DNA of 6,905 bases from assembly GCA_014728955.1 (NCBI GenBank), contig WJKT01000066.1, forward strand, positions 1 to 6,905, read 5' to 3'. Of the stretch, positions 6,486-6,905 are shown in pieces (within the stretch, counting starts at the first letter, position 1; each line of letters begins with the position of its first letter). The stretch is from Candidatus Peregrinibacteria bacterium (GTDB lineage: Bacteria > Patescibacteriota > Gracilibacteria > UBA1369 > PNNO01). Made by a program: the position numbers and the translations under genes. Below the pieces are notes generated by a model that saw nothing but the letters and a program-made list of their open reading frames with translations, was not told the origin of the DNA and searched no databases.

Positions 6486-6905
6486 TTACTGTAAAAAGGT
6501 TGCAATAAATTGCTGAAAGTCTTGCAAAGGATTGGTTATTTGCACAAGACTGACACCTATAATATAAGCCGCAGTATGTCCAACAAAGGCTGAAAAAATA
6601 GGAACCGTCAAATTATCATCCAGCTTATAGGTAATAAATTCTACTATACTGGCCGTAAGCGCCATGGCCAATCCGACAAGGGGAGCTTCCCACAATACAA
6701 GTAAGGCTACAACAATATTTGCCCCTAAACCGGCAAAAAAACCTTCCCATGATTTTCCGTTTTTGATTAATCGTTTACCATATTGCAATCCAACAATTGC
6801 CGAAACAAGATCTCCAAATACCGTAAGCAACAATGCAACCAGCGCTATTTTAAAATCAAAGACAGCAAAAACAACAATCGTAGATAAAATCATATAGAGC
6901 ATTCC
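6486..6905 (-). CDS. Polyprenol/phytol/diacylglycerol kinase family membrane protein (SEC59/VTE5/DGK1-like), 5' end outside window
   Basis: The frame is open from the right edge to TAA at 6486-6488, giving at least 139 residues. An ATG at 6902 is followed upstream by another sense codon, so the start lies outside the window. Family members are integral membrane enzymes, often CTP-dependent, that phosphorylate a lipid alcohol such as dolichol, phytol or diacylglycerol; they are distantly similar to phosphatidate cytidylyltransferase. Numbered from ATG 6902, the signatures are FGDLVSAIVGLQYGKR (29-44), GKSWEGFFAG (49-58) and VEFITYKLDDNLTVPIFSAF (87-106); the GD, KSxEG and LDDNLTVP elements are typical of the family. 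There are about four hydrophobic segments (roughly 1-27, 54-71, 74-89 and 99-121). The family is usually about 190-230 residues, so perhaps 60-80 N-terminal residues are missing. The substrate cannot be told from the sequence. It lies upstream of the dehydrogenase on the same strand, possibly in one transcript, with no obvious metabolic link. Confidence 0.82.
   Translation of the reverse strand, partial: GMLYMILSTIVVFAVFDFKIALVALLLTVFGDLVSAIVGLQYGKRLIKNGKSWEGFFAGLGANIVVALLVLWEAPLVGLAMALTASIVEFITYKLDDNLTVPIFSAFVGHTAAYIIGVSLVQITNPLQDFQQFIATFLQ

Overview
This is an AT-rich bacterial window, by eye about 40% GC. It holds two genes facing two others. On the left, three rightward reading frames form an accessory block: the end of a helical basic protein (2-730), a very large GGDEF-containing protein (749-4573), and a small orphan protein (4611-5141). 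On the right, two leftward genes look like ordinary housekeeping genes: a Glu/Leu/Phe/Val-type glutamate dehydrogenase (5157-6407) and, upstream of it, the C-terminal part of a polytopic membrane kinase of the dolichol/phytol/diacylglycerol kinase (SEC59/VTE5/DGK1) family (6486 to the window edge). The two blocks converge, with only 15 bases between their stop codons.

The most unusual region is the left block. The frame ending at TGA 728-730 and the 1274-codon frame after it are in the same reading frame, separated by that one stop codon. The downstream frame has no convincing start: the first candidate is a TTG at 749 with no Shine-Dalgarno sequence. The two may be one gene of more than 1500 codons broken by a nonsense codon or base-calling error, a readthrough arrangement, or two coupled genes. 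The large protein has a helical N-terminal third, a long Gly/Ala-rich hydrophobic stretch, an unrecognised middle part with alternating predicted helices and strands, a GGDEF domain that keeps the key diguanylate cyclase residues, and then a second GGDEF-like unit that has lost its signature. An active-looking cyclase followed by a degenerate copy in a protein with a membrane-compatible region suggests c-di-GMP (or related nucleotide) synthesis with built-in control. That function is inferred.

The right block probably acts in central nitrogen/carbon metabolism (glutamate to 2-oxoglutarate and ammonium, or the reverse) and in lipid or isoprenoid-alcohol phosphorylation. The two genes share a strand, with 78 bases between the kinase stop and the preferred dehydrogenase start, so they could be co-transcribed.

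No visible start has a clear Shine-Dalgarno sequence. Weak Shine-Dalgarno use, large orphan proteins and AT richness would fit an uncultivated lineage such as a Candidate Phyla Radiation bacterium, but nothing here proves taxonomy. The standard genetic code fits the window: the Gly-rich genes contain no in-frame TGA. I see no RNA genes, CRISPR arrays, insertion sequences or transfer genes.
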